DNA from: Streptomyces flavofungini
GTDB taxonomy: Bacteria > Actinomycetota > Actinomycetes > Streptomycetales > Streptomycetaceae
Reading direction: 5' to 3'
Length of the DNA: 64,000 nucleotides
Assembly: GCF_014650815.1 (NCBI RefSeq)
Contig: NZ_BMVR01000010.1
Span: 62,001 to 126,000 of the forward strand
Shown here: positions 42,494 through 50,880 of the stretch, piece by piece
How positions within the stretch are numbered: position 1 is the stretch's first letter
Layout of the letters: the number at the start of each line of letters is the position of its first letter
The notes under the pieces: model-generated
Seen by the model: only the letters and a program-made list of their open reading frames with translations
The model's database searches: none
What the model was told of the DNA's origin: nothing
Program-made: the position numbers and the translations under genes

Positions 42494-43884
42494 CCAGCAT
42501 GAGCAAGGAGTTCGACCTCGGCCGACTGCTCGCCGAGCGCGGCGGCGAACGGTACGAACTGCACGCGCGCCACCTGAACCACCAGTTGCCGCGGATGCTC
42601 CACACCATCGGCTTCGACAAGGTCTACGAACGCGCGGAGGGCGCCCACTTCTGGGACGCGGACGGCAACGACTACCTGGACATGCTCGCCGGGTTCGGCG
42701 TCATGGGACTCGGCCGCCACCACCCCGTCGTACGCAAGGCGCTGCACGACGTCCTCGACGCCTCCCTCGCCGACCTCACCCGCTTCGACTGCCAGCCCCT
42801 GCCCGGCCTGCTCGCCGAGCAACTGCTCACCCACAGCCCGCACTTGGACCGGGTGTTCTTCGGCAACAGCGGCACCGAGGCGGTGGAGACGGCCCTGAAG
42901 TTCGCGCGGTACGCCACCGGCAAGCCGCGCGTCCTGTACTGCGCGCACGCCTTCCACGGCCTGACCACCGGCTCCCTGTCGGTCAACGGCGAGGACGGCT
43001 TCCGGGACGGCTTCGCGCCGCTGCTTCCGGACACGGCGGTGCCGCTCGGCGATCTGGACGCGCTGCGCGCCGAGTTGAAGAAGGGCGACGTCGCCGCGTT
43101 GATCGTCGAGCCCATCCAGGGCAAGGGCGTGCACGAGACGCCCCCCGGCTATCTGCGCGCCGCCCAGGAACTGCTGCACCGGCACAAGGCACTCCTCATC
43201 GCCGACGAGGTGCAGACCGGGCTCGGCCGGACCGGCGCGTTCTACGCGTACGAGCACGAGGACGGCGTCGAACCCGACCTGGTGTGCGTGGCCAAGGCGC
43301 TGTCCGGCGGCTATGTGCCGGTCGGCGCCACCCTCGGCAAGGACTGGATCTTCAAGAAGGTCTACTCGTCCATGGACCGCGTCCTGGTCCACTCGGCGAG
43401 TTTCGGGGCGAACGCGCAGGCCATGGCGGCCGGGCTCGCCGTCCTCGCCGTCATGCGGGACGAGAAGGTGGTCGAGAACGCGCGCGTGACCGGCGACCTC
43501 CTGAAGTCACGGCTCGGCGCGCTCGTCGACCGCTATGAGCTGCTGAGCGAGGTGCGCGGCCGCGGCCTCATGATCGGCATCGAGTTCGGCAGGCCCAAGT
43601 CCCTGAAGCTGCGCAGCCGTTGGACGATGCTGCAGGCCGCCCGCAAGGGCCTGTTCGCACAGATGGTGGTGGTGCCGCTGCTCCAGAAGCACCGCATCCT
43701 CACCCAGGTCTCCGGCGACCACCTGGAGGTCATCAAGCTGATCCCGCCGCTCACGGTGGGGGAGCAGGACGTCGACCGGTTCGTGGCCGCCTTCACCGCC
43801 GTCATGGACGACGCGCACAGCGGGGGCGGGCTGATGTGGGACTTCGGCAGGACGCTGGTGAAGCAGGCGGTGGCGAACCGGTAG
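42490..43884 (+). CDS. hpnO: Hopanoid side-chain aminotransferase HpnO (class III, PLP)
   Basis: Class III PLP aminotransferase expected to aminate the ribosylhopane-derived aldehyde to aminobacteriohopanetriol. The 464-aa protein has FFGNSGTEAVETALKFAR (about 126-143), AHAFHGLTTGS, IADEVQTGLGRTG (about 239-251) and the PLP lysine K269 in CVAKALSGGY. The N-terminal 40 residues before the fold contain RHLNHQLPRMLHTIGF. It is the last gene of the operon. A second ATG at 42499 is possible. Confidence 0.88.
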   Translation: MTSMSKEFDLGRLLAERGGERYELHARHLNHQLPRMLHTIGFDKVYERAEGAHFWDADGNDYLDMLAGFGVMGLGRHHPVVRKALHDVLDASLADLTRFDCQPLPGLLAEQLLTHSPHLDRVFFGNSGTEAVETALKFARYATGKPRVLYCAHAFHGLTTGSLSVNGEDGFRDGFAPLLPDTAVPLGDLDALRAELKKGDVAALIVEPIQGKGVHETPPGYLRAAQELLHRHKALLIADEVQTGLGRTGAFYAYEHEDGVEPDLVCVAKALSGGYVPVGATLGKDWIFKKVYSSMDRVLVHSASFGANAQAMAAGLAVLAVMRDEKVVENARVTGDLLKSRLGALVDRYELLSEVRGRGLMIGIEFGRPKSLKLRSRWTMLQAARKGLFAQMVVVPLLQKHRILTQVSGDHLEVIKLIPPLTVGEQDVDRFVAAFTAVMDDAHSGGGLMWDFGRTLVKQAVANR

Positions 43885-43952
43885 CGCGGCGGGCGGGTCG
43901 GCCGGTGCGGCGGGCTGATCCGCCGGTGGCGCGCAGGCAGTGCCGTGGGTCT

Positions 43953-43987
43953 TTGCCTCAGGGGCAAGAAAGTTGCCCCTGAGGCAA
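43953..43987. promoter_or_regulatory. Perfect double-palindrome operator before the XRE-cupin gene
   Basis: TTGCCTCAGGGGCAA (43953-43967) is followed after GAAAG by its exact reverse complement (43973-43987). Each arm is itself a TTGCC-N5-GGCAA palindrome, giving four TTGCC half-sites. It ends 20 bases before the regulator's ATG, so autoregulation is likely, and it lies 69 bases after hpnO. Confidence 0.75.
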
Positions 43988-44007
43988 GCCTCTGGCTGAA
44001 TCGAAGC

Positions 44008-44682
44008 ATGAACCCTGCCGAACCCGCGGGGGCCGCCCCGGAGCCCGGCGACGCCGCTGCCGACCCGCACCCCGACACCGTCGCCGATGCCCTGCCCGTC
44101 GTCGCGCCCCAGCTACGGGACCTGCGCCGCCGCGCCGCCCTGACCCTGGAGGCCGCGGCCCGCGCGGCCGGACTCTCGCCCGCGCACCTGTCCCGCCTGG
44201 AGACCGGGCAGCGCCAGCCGTCGCTGCCGATGCTGCTCGCCCTCGCCCGTACCTACGGTACGACGGTTTCCGAGCTTCTCGGCGAGACGCCCGCCGAGCG
44301 GCACTCCGTCGTCCGCGCCGCCGACATGGAGCCCACGGCGGCGGGCGGCTGGACGTACTGGCAGGCGGGCGCGCCCGGCCGGGGCATGCAGGCGCTGCGG
44401 GTGCACGTCCCGCACGGTGCGCAGGGCGACATCGTGCGGGTCCACCCGGGCGAGGAGTGGCTGTACGTCCTCACCGGGCGGCTGCGGCTCCGGCTCGGCG
44501 ACACCGCGTACGCCCTCGCTCCGGGCGACAGCGCGCACTTCGACTCGCTGACCCCGCACCGGATCGCCGCCGCGGACCACGGCGGTGCCGACTTCCTCTT
44601 CGTCCACACCTTGCTGCAGAGCCCGGCCACCGCGCTGTGCCTCGGCGGCCCCACCCAGGGAGACAGGCATGACGGAACCTGA
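44008..44682 (+). CDS. XRE-family regulator with C-terminal cupin domain
   Basis: Transcription factor of 224 residues. After a 35-residue Ala/Pro-rich start comes an XRE helix-turn-helix (about 36-92, LRDLRRRAALTLEAAARAAG and SPAHLSRLETGQRQPSLPMLLALARTYG read as two helices), then a cupin_2 domain (about 120-215) with HPGEEWLYVLTGRLRLRLG and PGDSAHFDSLTPHRI carrying metal/ligand-binding His and Glu residues. Such proteins often sense a small metabolite and repress nearby transport or catabolic genes. The downstream small membrane-protein gene overlaps its end by 14 bases and is probably co-regulated. Confidence 0.9.
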   Translation: MNPAEPAGAAPEPGDAAADPHPDTVADALPVVAPQLRDLRRRAALTLEAAARAAGLSPAHLSRLETGQRQPSLPMLLALARTYGTTVSELLGETPAERHSVVRAADMEPTAAGGWTYWQAGAPGRGMQALRVHVPHGAQGDIVRVHPGEEWLYVLTGRLRLRLGDTAYALAPGDSAHFDSLTPHRIAAADHGGADFLFVHTLLQSPATALCLGGPTQGDRHDGT

Positions 44683-44827
44683 GCCGCGGCGGCCTGAACG
44701 CCGGATGGTCCTGGAGGAGAAGTTCCCCCGCGCCCTGTGGGTCCGGCTGATCATCTATGTGGCCGTGGGCCATGTGTTCGCGTTCTTCGTCTATCTGCTG
44801 TTCGTGCTCGGCGGACAGAACCAGTGA
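44669..44827 (+). CDS. Small single-pass membrane protein (DUF6126-like)
   Basis: A 52-residue protein with a charged N-terminus (EPEPRRPERRMVLEEKFPR) and one transmembrane helix (about 24-46, VRLIIYVAVGHVFAFFVYLLF). From memory this matches the DUF6126 small proteins that sit beside XRE-cupin regulators in Streptomyces. The ATG at 44669 lies within the end of the regulator gene, with AGGGAGA upstream. Function unknown; the genetic linkage suggests a membrane partner or target of the regulator. Confidence 0.75.
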   Translation: MTEPEPRRPERRMVLEEKFPRALWVRLIIYVAVGHVFAFFVYLLFVLGGQNQ

Positions 44828-44836
44828 CCCACCAGT

Positions 44837-44856
44837 GGGGCGGCCCCGGCCGCCCC
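44837..44856. terminator. Bidirectional terminator hairpin
   Basis: A 9-bp perfect stem (arms 44837-44845 and 44848-44856) lies in the 45-bp gap between the convergent DUF6126-like and tyrosine-phosphatase genes. Confidence 0.6.
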
Positions 44857-44872
44857 GTCCCGGCGCCCGGAC

Positions 44873-45670
44873 TCAGTCGAGCAGGCGCTCGCGCAGCCGC
44901 TCCCGCGTCTGCGGCTTGACGCCGAGGCCCCGCTCCAGATACGTGTCGGTGTCGCCCCAGGTCCGCTCGATCGTCTCGAAGGCCGCGGCCAGATACTCGG
45001 CGCGGGCGTCGAACAGCGGGCTCAGGAGCTCCATCACCTCGGGGGACATCGCGTCCGCCGAGGTGCTGCTGCGGTGCACCTTGTAGCGGCGGTGCGCGGC
45101 GTTCGACTCCAGATAGTCGGCGTGGATCGCCTCGCGCTCCACGCCGACGGCGAGCAGCGTCACGGCTATGGACAGGCCCGCCCGGTCCTTGCCCGCCGCG
45201 CAGTGCATGAGCGCGGGCACGCTGTCCTCGGCGAGCGCGTGCAGCACCCGGCTGTGCTCGGCCGTGCGCTCCTCGATGATCGTGCGGTACGAGGCCGTCA
45301 TCCGCCCCGCCGCCCTGCCGTCCGACAGGATCGAGCGCAGCTGGTCCAGGTCGCCGTCGCGGACCATCTTCCAGAACTCGGCGCCGTCGGCCGGGTCGGA
45401 CAGCGGCAGGTTCACATTGCGCACGCCCGGCAGCGCCACGTCCGGGCCCTCCAGGCGCTGGTCCGCGGCGTTGCGGAAGTCGAAGATCGTGTGCAGGCCC
45501 AGCGAGCCGAGGAACGCGGCGTCGGCGTCCGTGGCGTGCGCGAGGTGACCGCTGCGGAAGAGGACGCCGTGGCGCACCCGGCGGCCGTCGAGCGTCGGCA
45601 GTCCGCCCACATCACGGAAGTTGCGCACACCGGCCAGCTCGGGCTCGGTCGACGGGACCTGCTGCGTCAC
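44873..45670 (-). CDS. Tyrosine-protein phosphatase (DSP/MptpB-like)
   Basis: Predicted cytosolic protein-tyrosine or lipid phosphatase. The 265-residue protein has NFRDVGGLPT near the start (about 14-23), FRSGHL, and the P-loop HCAAGKDRAG with catalytic C157 and the lysine-containing variant seen in Mycobacterium PtpB-like triple-specificity phosphatases. The GTG start at 45670 follows AGGAG. It is divergent from the alpha-galactosidase gene. Confidence 0.9.
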   Translation of the reverse strand: MTQQVPSTEPELAGVRNFRDVGGLPTLDGRRVRHGVLFRSGHLAHATDADAAFLGSLGLHTIFDFRNAADQRLEGPDVALPGVRNVNLPLSDPADGAEFWKMVRDGDLDQLRSILSDGRAAGRMTASYRTIIEERTAEHSRVLHALAEDSVPALMHCAAGKDRAGLSIAVTLLAVGVEREAIHADYLESNAAHRRYKVHRSSTSADAMSPEVMELLSPLFDARAEYLAAAFETIERTWGDTDTYLERGLGVKPQTRERLRERLLD

Positions 45671-45966
45671 GGGGTCTCCTCTTGCTCGGGGTGCCCGGGC
45701 GGGCCCGGGTGGCTCCGGGCCGCTCGGGGGCGGCTGCGCGCACGACCCGGCGGGCGCGCGGCCCACCGTTGGTTGCGCCTTCGACGATACGACACGGGTT
45801 CCTGAGGCGATCAGCCCTGGCACGGGGGTGGCCGGAGGCGCGTACAGGGCGCGCCGGGACCCCGTACGCGGGAGTGCACAGGCGTTGCCCACGCGGTCGA
45901 TGGGCCGGAAAATGTGCGTACGCGCGCGTGCCTGTGGGAATTCGTCTCGCTATCTGTGGGGGTTTG
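45671..45966. other. Divergent intergenic region, phosphatase/alpha-galactosidase
   Basis: This 296-bp region has no convincing gene. GTACGCG occurs as repeated and inverted copies around 45868 and 45920, and GTGGGGG precedes the alpha-galactosidase ATG. I could not assign a promoter on either strand. Confidence 0.4.
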
Positions 45967-48135
45967 ATGATCGAGGTCGGCGGAACGGGCCGGACATGGC
46001 TCCTCTCGGGCCCCACCAGCAGCTACGCGCTGCACCTCACGGACCGCGACGAACTGCTGCATCTGCACTGGGGCGCGCGGCTCGCCGTCGCCGACGCCGA
46101 GGCCCTCGCCGCCGCGCCGACGCCGCCCGAGCGGCCCTTCGAATCGTGTCTTGACGGGCGGGAGGAGTATCCGGTCGAGGGCGGGCCGAGGTTCGTGCGG
46201 CCCGCGCTGTCGGTGCGGGGTGGTGGGGTGCGGGGGACGGAATGGCAGTTCCTGCGGGCGGAGGTGGGGGCCGGGGCGCAGGCGGCCGGGGGCGCCGCGG
46301 CTGCCGAGGGTGGCACCGACGACGCACTCCGACTGCACTTCACCGACGCCGTGCACGGCCTCCTGATCACCCTCGCGTACCGGATGCGCGGCGACGTCGT
46401 GGAGCGGTACGCCGTCCTCACCCACCAGGGCCCGCCGACGGCACCGGACGTGGAGGTCCTGCGGGCCGACTCCGCGACCTGGACGCTGCCCCTGCGCGAG
46501 CGCTGGCGGCTGTCGCACCTGCACGGGCGCTGGGCGGCGGAGTCCCGGCTCGTCCGCTCCGACCTCACCTACGGCGAGCAGGTCATCGGCAGTCGGCGCG
46601 GGCACACCGGGCACCAGCACCTGCCCTGGGTGGCCCTCGACGCGGACGGCGCCACCGAGGAGCACGGCGAGGTGCACAGCTGTGCGCTCGCCTGGTCCGG
46701 GTCCTGGCGGATCGCCGTGCACCGGCTCCCGGACGGCGCCGTGCAGATCACCGGCGGCAGCGGGCACGACGACTCCGGGCAGCTGCTGCTCGCCCCCGGC
46801 GCGTCGGTCACCACGCCCGTCTTCGCGGGGCTGTGGACCGACGGGGGCTTCGGCGGGGCGAGCCGGGCCTGGCACGCGTACCAGCGCGCGCACGTCATCC
46901 CGGACGCGGACGCCGTCCGGCCGGTGCTCTACAACTCGTGGGAGGCCACCGGGTTCGACATCTCCGCGGAGCAGCAGCGGGCCCTCGCGGGGCGGGCCGC
47001 GGAGCTCGGCGTGGAGCTGTTCGTCGTGGACGACGCGTGGTTCGGCGCGCGCGTGAACGACCGGGCGGGGCTGGGCGACTGGACGCCCAACCCCGAGCGC
47101 TTCCCCGGCGGGCTCAAGCCGCTCGCCGACGAGGTGCACGCCCTCGGCATGCGGTTCGGGATCTGGGTCGAGCCGGAGATGGTCAACGTGGACAGCGACC
47201 TGTACCGCGCGCACCCCGACTGGGTGCAGCACCATCCCGGCCGCACCCGCACCGAGTTCCGCAACCAGCTCGTCCTCAACCTCGCGCGCGAGGACGTCCA
47301 GGCGTACCTGTGGGAACAGCTCGACGCGCTCCTGTCCAGCGCGCCCGTCGACTACGTGAAGTGGGACTTCAACCGCTGCTTCACCGACCCGGGCTGGCCC
47401 GGCGAGCCCTACCCGCAACGCTTGTGGGACGCCCATGTGCACGCCTTCTACGGCCTCCTCGACCGGCTGCGGGCCGCGCACCCCGCCGTGGCCTTCGAGT
47501 CCTGCTCGGGCGGCGGTGGCCGGATCGACCTCGGCGTCCTCGCCCGCACCGATCAGGTCTGGACGTCCGACAACACCGACCCGCTGGACCGGCTCGCCAT
47601 CCAGCACGGGTTCAGCCAGATCCACCCCGCGCGCGTCATGGCCGCCTGGGTCACCGACAGCCCCAACACCCAGCTCAACGGGCGCACCAGCACGCTGCGG
47701 TTCCGCTTCGTCAGCGCGCTGGCGGGCGTGCTCGGCGTCGGCGGCGACCTGACGCGGTGGAGCGACGCCGAACGCGCCGAGGCGCGTGGCTGGGTCGAGC
47801 TGTACAAGGAGATCAGGCCCGTCGTGCAGCTCGGCGACCTGTACCGGCTGCGGGATCCGGACGGCGGCCTGTGCGCGGTGCAGTACGTCCACGGGGACGA
47901 CGTCGTCGTGCTCGCCTGGCTCCCCGCGCAGGCGTACGGGCAGGAGGTGCCACCCGTACGGCTGCGGGGGCTCGACCCGCATGCGGCCTACGCGTGCCCG
48001 GACACACGGGAGACGCATCGCGGCGCGGTCCTGCTGCAGCACGGGCTGCGGACCGGGCTGCGCGGCGACCTGGACGCGGCCGTCTTCCGGCTCCGGCGGG
48101 TCACCGACGCGTATTCCGGGTTGGTGCAATCTTGA
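45967..48135 (+). CDS. Alpha-galactosidase (GH36)
   Basis: Cytoplasmic retaining glycosidase (no signal peptide) hydrolysing alpha-galactosides such as melibiose or raffinose. The 722-residue protein has an N-terminal beta-sandwich (about 1-320), then the (beta/alpha)8 barrel with FVVDDAWFG (about 354), the nucleophile D467 in YVKWDFNR and the acid/base D535 in SDNTDPLD. The C-terminal beta domain follows. The ATG at 45967 follows a GGGGG ribosome-binding site. Divergent from the phosphatase gene. No dedicated sugar transporter is adjacent. Confidence 0.92.
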   Translation: MIEVGGTGRTWLLSGPTSSYALHLTDRDELLHLHWGARLAVADAEALAAAPTPPERPFESCLDGREEYPVEGGPRFVRPALSVRGGGVRGTEWQFLRAEVGAGAQAAGGAAAAEGGTDDALRLHFTDAVHGLLITLAYRMRGDVVERYAVLTHQGPPTAPDVEVLRADSATWTLPLRERWRLSHLHGRWAAESRLVRSDLTYGEQVIGSRRGHTGHQHLPWVALDADGATEEHGEVHSCALAWSGSWRIAVHRLPDGAVQITGGSGHDDSGQLLLAPGASVTTPVFAGLWTDGGFGGASRAWHAYQRAHVIPDADAVRPVLYNSWEATGFDISAEQQRALAGRAAELGVELFVVDDAWFGARVNDRAGLGDWTPNPERFPGGLKPLADEVHALGMRFGIWVEPEMVNVDSDLYRAHPDWVQHHPGRTRTEFRNQLVLNLAREDVQAYLWEQLDALLSSAPVDYVKWDFNRCFTDPGWPGEPYPQRLWDAHVHAFYGLLDRLRAAHPAVAFESCSGGGGRIDLGVLARTDQVWTSDNTDPLDRLAIQHGFSQIHPARVMAAWVTDSPNTQLNGRTSTLRFRFVSALAGVLGVGGDLTRWSDAERAEARGWVELYKEIRPVVQLGDLYRLRDPDGGLCAVQYVHGDDVVVLAWLPAQAYGQEVPPVRLRGLDPHAAYACPDTRETHRGAVLLQHGLRTGLRGDLDAAVFRLRRVTDAYSGLVQS

Positions 48136-48213
48136 CCGGTGGCTTATCTCACCCCGCGTCAACCCCTTATTACGATGGCGTAGGTCACTTGCCGCCAGGA
48201 AAGATGTGGCGAC

Positions 48214-49017
48214 GTGACAGCAGAGTCGACACACTTCATCAAAAACACACCCACAGACACCTTCACCTCCTACGCAGCGGTCGGCGACAGCTTCACCGAA
48301 GGCGTGGGGGACCCCGGCCCTGACGGCAGCTTCGTCGGCTGGGCCGACCGGCTCGCCGTCCTCCTCGACGACCGCGTGCCCGAGCACTCCTTCCGGTACG
48401 CCAACCTCGCCGTGCGCGGCAAGCTCCTCGACCAGATCGTCGCGGACCAGGTGCCGCGCGCCAAGGAGCTGGCGCCCGACCTGGTCACGTTCGCCGCCGG
48501 CGGCAACGACATCATCCGGCCCGGCACCGACCCCGACGAGGTCGCCGAACGGTTCGAGCGGGCCGTCGCCGACCTCGCCTCCGCCGTCGGCACCGTCGTC
48601 GTCACCACCGGCTTCGACACCCGGGGCGTGGCGCTCCTCAAGCACCTGCGCGGCAAGATCGCCACGTACAACGGCCATGTCCGCGCCGTCGCCGACCGCT
48701 ACGGCTGCCCGGTCCTCGACCTGTGGTCCCTGAAGTCCGTGCAGGACCGGCGGGCCTGGGACGACGACCGCCTCCACCTGTCGGCCGAAGGACACACCCG
48801 GGTGGCGCTGCGGGCCGCCCAGGCGCTCGGCATCGAGGTGCCCGCCGACCCGGAACAGCCCTGGCCGCCGCTGCCGCCGCGCGGCCCGCTGGAGGAGCGG
48901 CGCGACGACATCCACTGGGCGCGCGAGCATCTGGTGCCGTGGATCGGGCGGCGGCTCCGCGGCGAGTCCTCCGGTGACCATGTGGCCGCCAAACGGCCGG
49001 ACTTGATGCCGCTGTAG
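48214..49017 (+). CDS. SGNH/GDSL hydrolase
   Basis: Esterase/lipase-type serine hydrolase. The 267-aa protein has the block I nucleophile GDSFTEGVGDP (S26), block III GGNDI (about 96-100) and the catalytic D-x2-H in DDRLHLS (about 188-194). No signal peptide is seen, so it is probably cytosolic. The start is GTG. The C-terminal 60 residues are Pro/Arg-rich. It follows the alpha-galactosidase gene by 78 bp and ends directly in a hairpin. Confidence 0.9.
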   Translation: MTAESTHFIKNTPTDTFTSYAAVGDSFTEGVGDPGPDGSFVGWADRLAVLLDDRVPEHSFRYANLAVRGKLLDQIVADQVPRAKELAPDLVTFAAGGNDIIRPGTDPDEVAERFERAVADLASAVGTVVVTTGFDTRGVALLKHLRGKIATYNGHVRAVADRYGCPVLDLWSLKSVQDRRAWDDDRLHLSAEGHTRVALRAAQALGIEVPADPEQPWPPLPPRGPLEERRDDIHWAREHLVPWIGRRLRGESSGDHVAAKRPDLMPL

Positions 49018-49043
49018 GAGCCCGCCCCGGGCGGGGCGGGCTC
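49018..49043 (+). terminator. Terminator after the SGNH hydrolase gene
   Basis: A perfect 11-bp stem (arms 49018-49028 and 49033-49043, loop GGGC) begins immediately after the TAG stop codon. Confidence 0.75.
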
Positions 49044-49161
49044 GACCGGTGAGGTGACAGGGCGGGAGTGGCGGACCCGCGCGCGGGTCCGCGGGTGCTG
49101 GGATGACGGCCAGCCGTCCCCGCGGGGGCGGATGACCCGGCCATCGGAAGGACTCCCGCCC

Positions 49162-50013
49162 ATGTCCGCAGCTCCGCGCCCGCTCGTACGCGAGGGGGAC
49201 CCAGGTTCGGCTGCGTCCGACCCGGCCCCGCGCCCGCGCATCCCGCTGCGCGCGCTCACCGCGGCCGTCGTCGCGCTCGCCGTGCTCGGGCTGCCGTCGG
49301 CCTTCGCCGCGCCTGCCGCCGCCGACGAGGTCCTTGCGGTGTCCGCCCCGGCCCCGGTTCGCGCCCCGGCTCCCGCCGATCCGACGCCCTCGCCGTCCAC
49401 CGTGACCGTCACCGGTACCGGCTCCGCCAGTGCCGCGCCCGACCTGGCCGTGGTCGGTATGGCGGTGGAGGTCACCGCGCCGACCGCGGAGAAGGCCCTC
49501 GCCGCGCAGCATGCCGCCGCCAACGCGCTGCTCGGGGCCCTGCGCAAGCAGCACGTCGCCGAGCGCGACGTCCGTACGGACAGCCTGGAGCTGTCCGCCG
49601 TGTACGCGGAGGGTGGCGGGGCCGCCAAGCTCACCGGGTATCGGGCCGCGCAGAGCTTCAGCGTGCAGGTGCGGGAGCCGCGTCGTACAGGGCGGGTGAT
49701 CAAAGCGGCCGTGGCCGCCGCGGGGGACTCCGTCCGGATCAATGGGGTGACCTTCGACCTCGCCGACGCCCGGCCGCTGCGGGCCAAGGCGCGGGAGGCC
49801 GCGCATGCGGACGCCCGGTCCAAGGCCGAGCACTACGCGAGCCTCACCGGGCGTGAGCTCGGCCGCCTCGTCTCCCTCACCGAGGCCGAGTCCGGCAACC
49901 CTCGGCCTCTGACGGTGTCTCCGTCTGCCTTCGCCAAGCAGGAGGGGGTGCCGGTGGCGCCGGGGGAGATTCAGGACAGTGTTTCGGTGGTGGCGGTCTA
50001 CGAGTTGCAGTGA
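49162..50013 (+). CDS. Secreted SIMPL-domain (DUF541) protein
   Basis: Exported protein of 283 aa. A hydrophobic signal region (LRALTAAVVALAVLGLPSAFA, residues about 30-50) is followed by a Pro/Ala-rich linker and a SIMPL/DUF541 domain (about 80-280): TVTVTGTGSASAAPDLAVV start, YRAAQSFSVQVRE and VAVYELQ end. Family members are periplasmic or surface oligomers linked to oxidative stress in other bacteria; here the role is unknown. The ATG at 49162 has GGAAGGA upstream. Confidence 0.88.
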   Translation: MSAAPRPLVREGDPGSAASDPAPRPRIPLRALTAAVVALAVLGLPSAFAAPAAADEVLAVSAPAPVRAPAPADPTPSPSTVTVTGTGSASAAPDLAVVGMAVEVTAPTAEKALAAQHAAANALLGALRKQHVAERDVRTDSLELSAVYAEGGGAAKLTGYRAAQSFSVQVREPRRTGRVIKAAVAAAGDSVRINGVTFDLADARPLRAKAREAAHADARSKAEHYASLTGRELGRLVSLTEAESGNPRPLTVSPSAFAKQEGVPVAPGEIQDSVSVVAVYELQ

Positions 50014-50036
50014 GGGTTCGGGCCGGGGGCCTTGCC

Positions 50037-50098
50037 GGAAGGGGCGCAGCGGGGAGCTCCCCGCTGCGCCCCTTCCCAGAACTGGGGCTCCGCCCCAG
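50037..50098. repeat. Streptomyces palindromic intergenic repeat / bidirectional terminator
   Basis: A perfect 40-bp palindrome without loop (50037-50076, centre GAGCTC) is followed by CTGGGGC-TCC-GCCCCAG (50082-50098). The combination is a form I recall between convergent genes throughout Streptomyces genomes. It lies between the SIMPL gene and the TetR gene and probably terminates both. Confidence 0.8.
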
Positions 50099-50171
50099 AC
50101 CCCGCTCCGCAAACACCGGAGGGGCTGAAAACTACCGGCACAGTCCGCCCCGCGAGGGCTGCGGCGCGGCC

Positions 50172-50783
50172 TCAGGTCTTCAAGGCCTCCGTGGGCAAGC
50201 CCAGTTCACGGGCCAACGCCTCGTCCACCCAGGCCCGCGTCCGCGCCCGCGACACCGAGCCAGGGTAAGCCGTCATCTGGACGGCGAGACCGTCGAGAAG
50301 GGCCGTCAGGCGTAGGGCCGCCGCCTCCGGGTCGGCGCACCGGAACTCGCCCGCGGCCACCCCCTCCGAGATGACCTCGGCGAGCGCGGCCTTCCACCGG
50401 CGGTCGAGGTCCCGGGTCACCGACCGCAGCGCGGGCTCACGCAGAGCCGACGCCCAGCCCTCGATCCAGAGGCGCCACCCCTTGGCAGGCCCCGTCGGCG
50501 CGTACCACCGCACCGCCGCACGCAACCGTCGCACCGCCGACGTGCGGCGGCCCAGGACCTTGTGCAGCTGCGCCAGGTCGCCCTCGGCGGCATGCGCGAA
50601 CGCGGCGGCGACCAGCTCGTCCTTGGTGGCGAAGTGGTACAGGACGAGCGCGTTGCTCACCCCCAGCGCGGCCGCGACGTCGGCGATGCGCACGGCCGCC
50701 ACGCCGCGCACCTCGATCTGTTCGACGGTGGCGGTCAGCAGCTCCACCCGCCGCTCCGCCACGCTCAACCGCACTCTTGTCAC
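50172..50783 (-). CDS. TetR-family transcriptional regulator
   Basis: Homodimeric repressor of 203 residues. The N-terminal helix-turn-helix reads VRGVAAVRIADVAAALGVSNALVLYHF (about 25-51 when split across helices), followed by KDELVAAAF; the rest is an all-helical ligand domain with RLRAAVRWYAP and WRLWIEGWASALREP as in TetR_C_6-like BetI relatives. The GTG at 50783 is chosen because GGTAGGG lies eight bases upstream. It is downstream of, and co-directional with, the amino-acid dehydrogenase gene whose upstream palindrome may be its target. Confidence 0.9.
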   Translation of the reverse strand: MTRVRLSVAERRVELLTATVEQIEVRGVAAVRIADVAAALGVSNALVLYHFATKDELVAAAFAHAAEGDLAQLHKVLGRRTSAVRRLRAAVRWYAPTGPAKGWRLWIEGWASALREPALRSVTRDLDRRWKAALAEVISEGVAAGEFRCADPEAAALRLTALLDGLAVQMTAYPGSVSRARTRAWVDEALARELGLPTEALKT

Positions 50784-50880
50784 GCCGTGCACCCTACCTA
50801 CGCGCGTCACACAGGGCGTATGCGCGGCGTGCGGCGCCGTGCCGGACCTTCAACGGCCGGGGCTCCGGCCCGTGCACGCC

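Noticed and set aside
45811..50112. Very long antisense reading frame opposite the alpha-galactosidase to SIMPL genes
   Set aside because: It is a by-product of high GC and codon bias; it crosses several well-supported genes and intergenic hairpins and has no family motifs.
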